Source: Pirellulaceae bacterium
Lineage (GTDB): Bacteria > Planctomycetota > Planctomycetia > Pirellulales > Pirellulaceae
Direction of reading: 5' to 3'
Assembly (NCBI GenBank): GCA_013002105.1
Contig: JABDKS010000139.1
Location: forward strand, 1-7,277
DNA length: 7,277 nt
A model generated the notes under the pieces. It did no database searches and had not been told where the DNA came from. It saw only the letters and a program-made list of their open reading frames with translations. A program made the position numbers and the translations under genes. Positions 6,638 to 7,277 of the stretch are shown piece by piece; within the stretch, counting starts at the first letter, position 1, and the number at the start of each line of letters is the position of its first letter.

Positions 6638-6658
6638 CGATCGTCTTTGGACGATTGC
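6637..6658 (+). terminator. Hairpin just after the DUF1080 gene, possible terminator
   Basis: GCGATCGTC (6637-6645) pairs with GACGATTGC (6650-6658), a 9-bp stem including one G-T wobble, with a TTTG loop. It begins at the last base of the stop codon. A T6 tract follows only at 6685-6690, 26 nt later, so this is not a textbook intrinsic terminator, but position and convergent layout fit transcript-end processing or termination. Confidence 0.35.
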
Positions 6659-6693
6659 GCTTCGTGGGGCCTTTCACTGGTCGGTTTTTTCTC

Positions 6694-6706
6694 ACCAATT
6701 ATTGGT
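6694..6706. repeat. Short inverted repeat over the stop codon of the right-hand gene
   Basis: ACCAAT and ATTGGT flank a single T. The repeat overlaps the TAA (6699-6701) of the minus-strand gene. It could be half of a terminator-like structure in this convergent gap, or chance in an AT-rich stretch. Confidence 0.3.
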
Positions 6707-7277
6707 CATTCCCGTTGTGGATCAACAGGATGGGGTGGCTGACCGGAGCTCCCTCGGGCAATTCAGGTAACGGTTCCCCTGCGCGAAAGTTTTCGACCTG
6801 GTCGGGCGCGACAAGAATGGCCACGACCTGAAACTTGGTTCCAGCCGGCGTCCCCAGTTTTCCTAAGTAGACCGTATTGCGGAATCCTCCACCGGCGCTG
6901 CGCTGACAGGGTTGCTGCACATACCACGTTTCCTTGTCATCTTCGGTTCTTACCAACACCATCGGTACCAGCGACGGGTCACAAAGACCTGATACGTTGG
7001 GGCGTCGTGAAACGATCGAGCGGTCGGCTGGTCCGACCAACCGCACCAAGCTACTTCCCTCGCTGACCGCCTTTTCGAATTTTAGTGTGCCGAACTCCAC
7101 CGTTGGTTTTTTATCGGGATCAAATTCAACAATCGTTGGCGCGCCGTACTGAATGTTGTCAGGTAGTTGCTTGATTGGGTCATTGGTTGACAGCGCCGCG
7201 CGTTGACGTCGCGTTGTCGGAATAGCCAGGCGGATGCGAAATCGCTCGCCGGCAATCGTTTTTGCGTTTCCGAATCG
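6699..7277 (-). CDS. Unrecognised protein, C-terminal part (5' end outside window)
   Basis: The frame is open from the right edge to TAA at 6699-6701, giving 192 visible residues. A GTG at 7100 is internal: the 59 codons before it are open and protein-like (for example IKQLPDNIQYGAPTIVEFD), so the true start is beyond the window. I do not recognise a family. The visible part is mixed and probably beta-rich, without a membrane segment. Distinct blocks are LVRLVGPADRSIVSRRP, WYVQQPCQRSAGGGFRNTVYLG, then GTPAGTKFQVVAILVAPD and a Pro-rich end, LPELPEGAPVSHPILLIHN. The last two blocks, about 55 residues, look like a compact terminal module of a signalling or surface protein. It converges on the DUF1080 gene with a 61-nt gap. 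Confidence 0.7.
   Translation of the reverse strand, partial: RFGNAKTIAGERFRIRLAIPTTRRQRAALSTNDPIKQLPDNIQYGAPTIVEFDPDKKPTVEFGTLKFEKAVSEGSSLVRLVGPADRSIVSRRPNVSGLCDPSLVPMVLVRTEDDKETWYVQQPCQRSAGGGFRNTVYLGKLGTPAGTKFQVVAILVAPDQVENFRAGEPLPELPEGAPVSHPILLIHNGNDQ

Overview
The window looks like ordinary chromosomal DNA from a planctomycete of the Rhodopirellula/Pirellulales type. The evidence is moderate GC, a eukaryotic-like Ser/Thr kinase tail fused through a long Pro/Ala/Ser/Thr linker to a membrane anchor and a large extracytoplasmic part, a secreted DUF1080-type protein, few Shine-Dalgarno sites, and frequent strand switches with mostly single-gene units. The assignment rests on protein style only; no rRNA or other decisive marker is present.

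Layout. 1-2495 (+): the 3' part of a transmembrane Ser/Thr kinase-like gene whose catalytic domain lies left of the window. 2496-2738: intergenic, with one isolated strong SD-like site. 2739-3794 (+): a CDP-paratose 2-epimerase-like NAD-dependent SDR. 3795-3918: convergent intergenic region holding a 20-bp-stem nested palindrome. 3919-4620 (-): a class I SAM-dependent methyltransferase of the METTL/MTF16 (protein-lysine methyltransferase-like) type. 4765-5766 (-): hemB, porphobilinogen synthase with a cysteine-free, Mg-type metal site. Its last codons and stop are tandemly duplicated just downstream. 5767-5950: divergent intergenic region with the hemB ribosome binding site and a 10-bp palindrome. 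5951-6637 (+): secreted DUF1080 protein. 6638-6698: convergent intergenic hairpin. 6699-7277 (-): C-terminal part of an unrecognised protein that continues past the right edge.

How the genes relate. Only hemB and the methyltransferase share a strand in tandem (144-nt gap) and could be cotranscribed. The other genes appear functionally unrelated: signalling, nucleotide-sugar metabolism, tetrapyrrole synthesis and carbohydrate-related secretion. I do not see a defence system, mobile element, CRISPR array, RNA gene or obvious new multi-gene system. The points most worth a second look are the duplicated hemB 3' end whose two copies differ only synonymously, the nested palindrome at 3830-3881, the Phe in place of the catalytic Tyr in the epimerase, and the uncharacterised outer half of the kinase protein.
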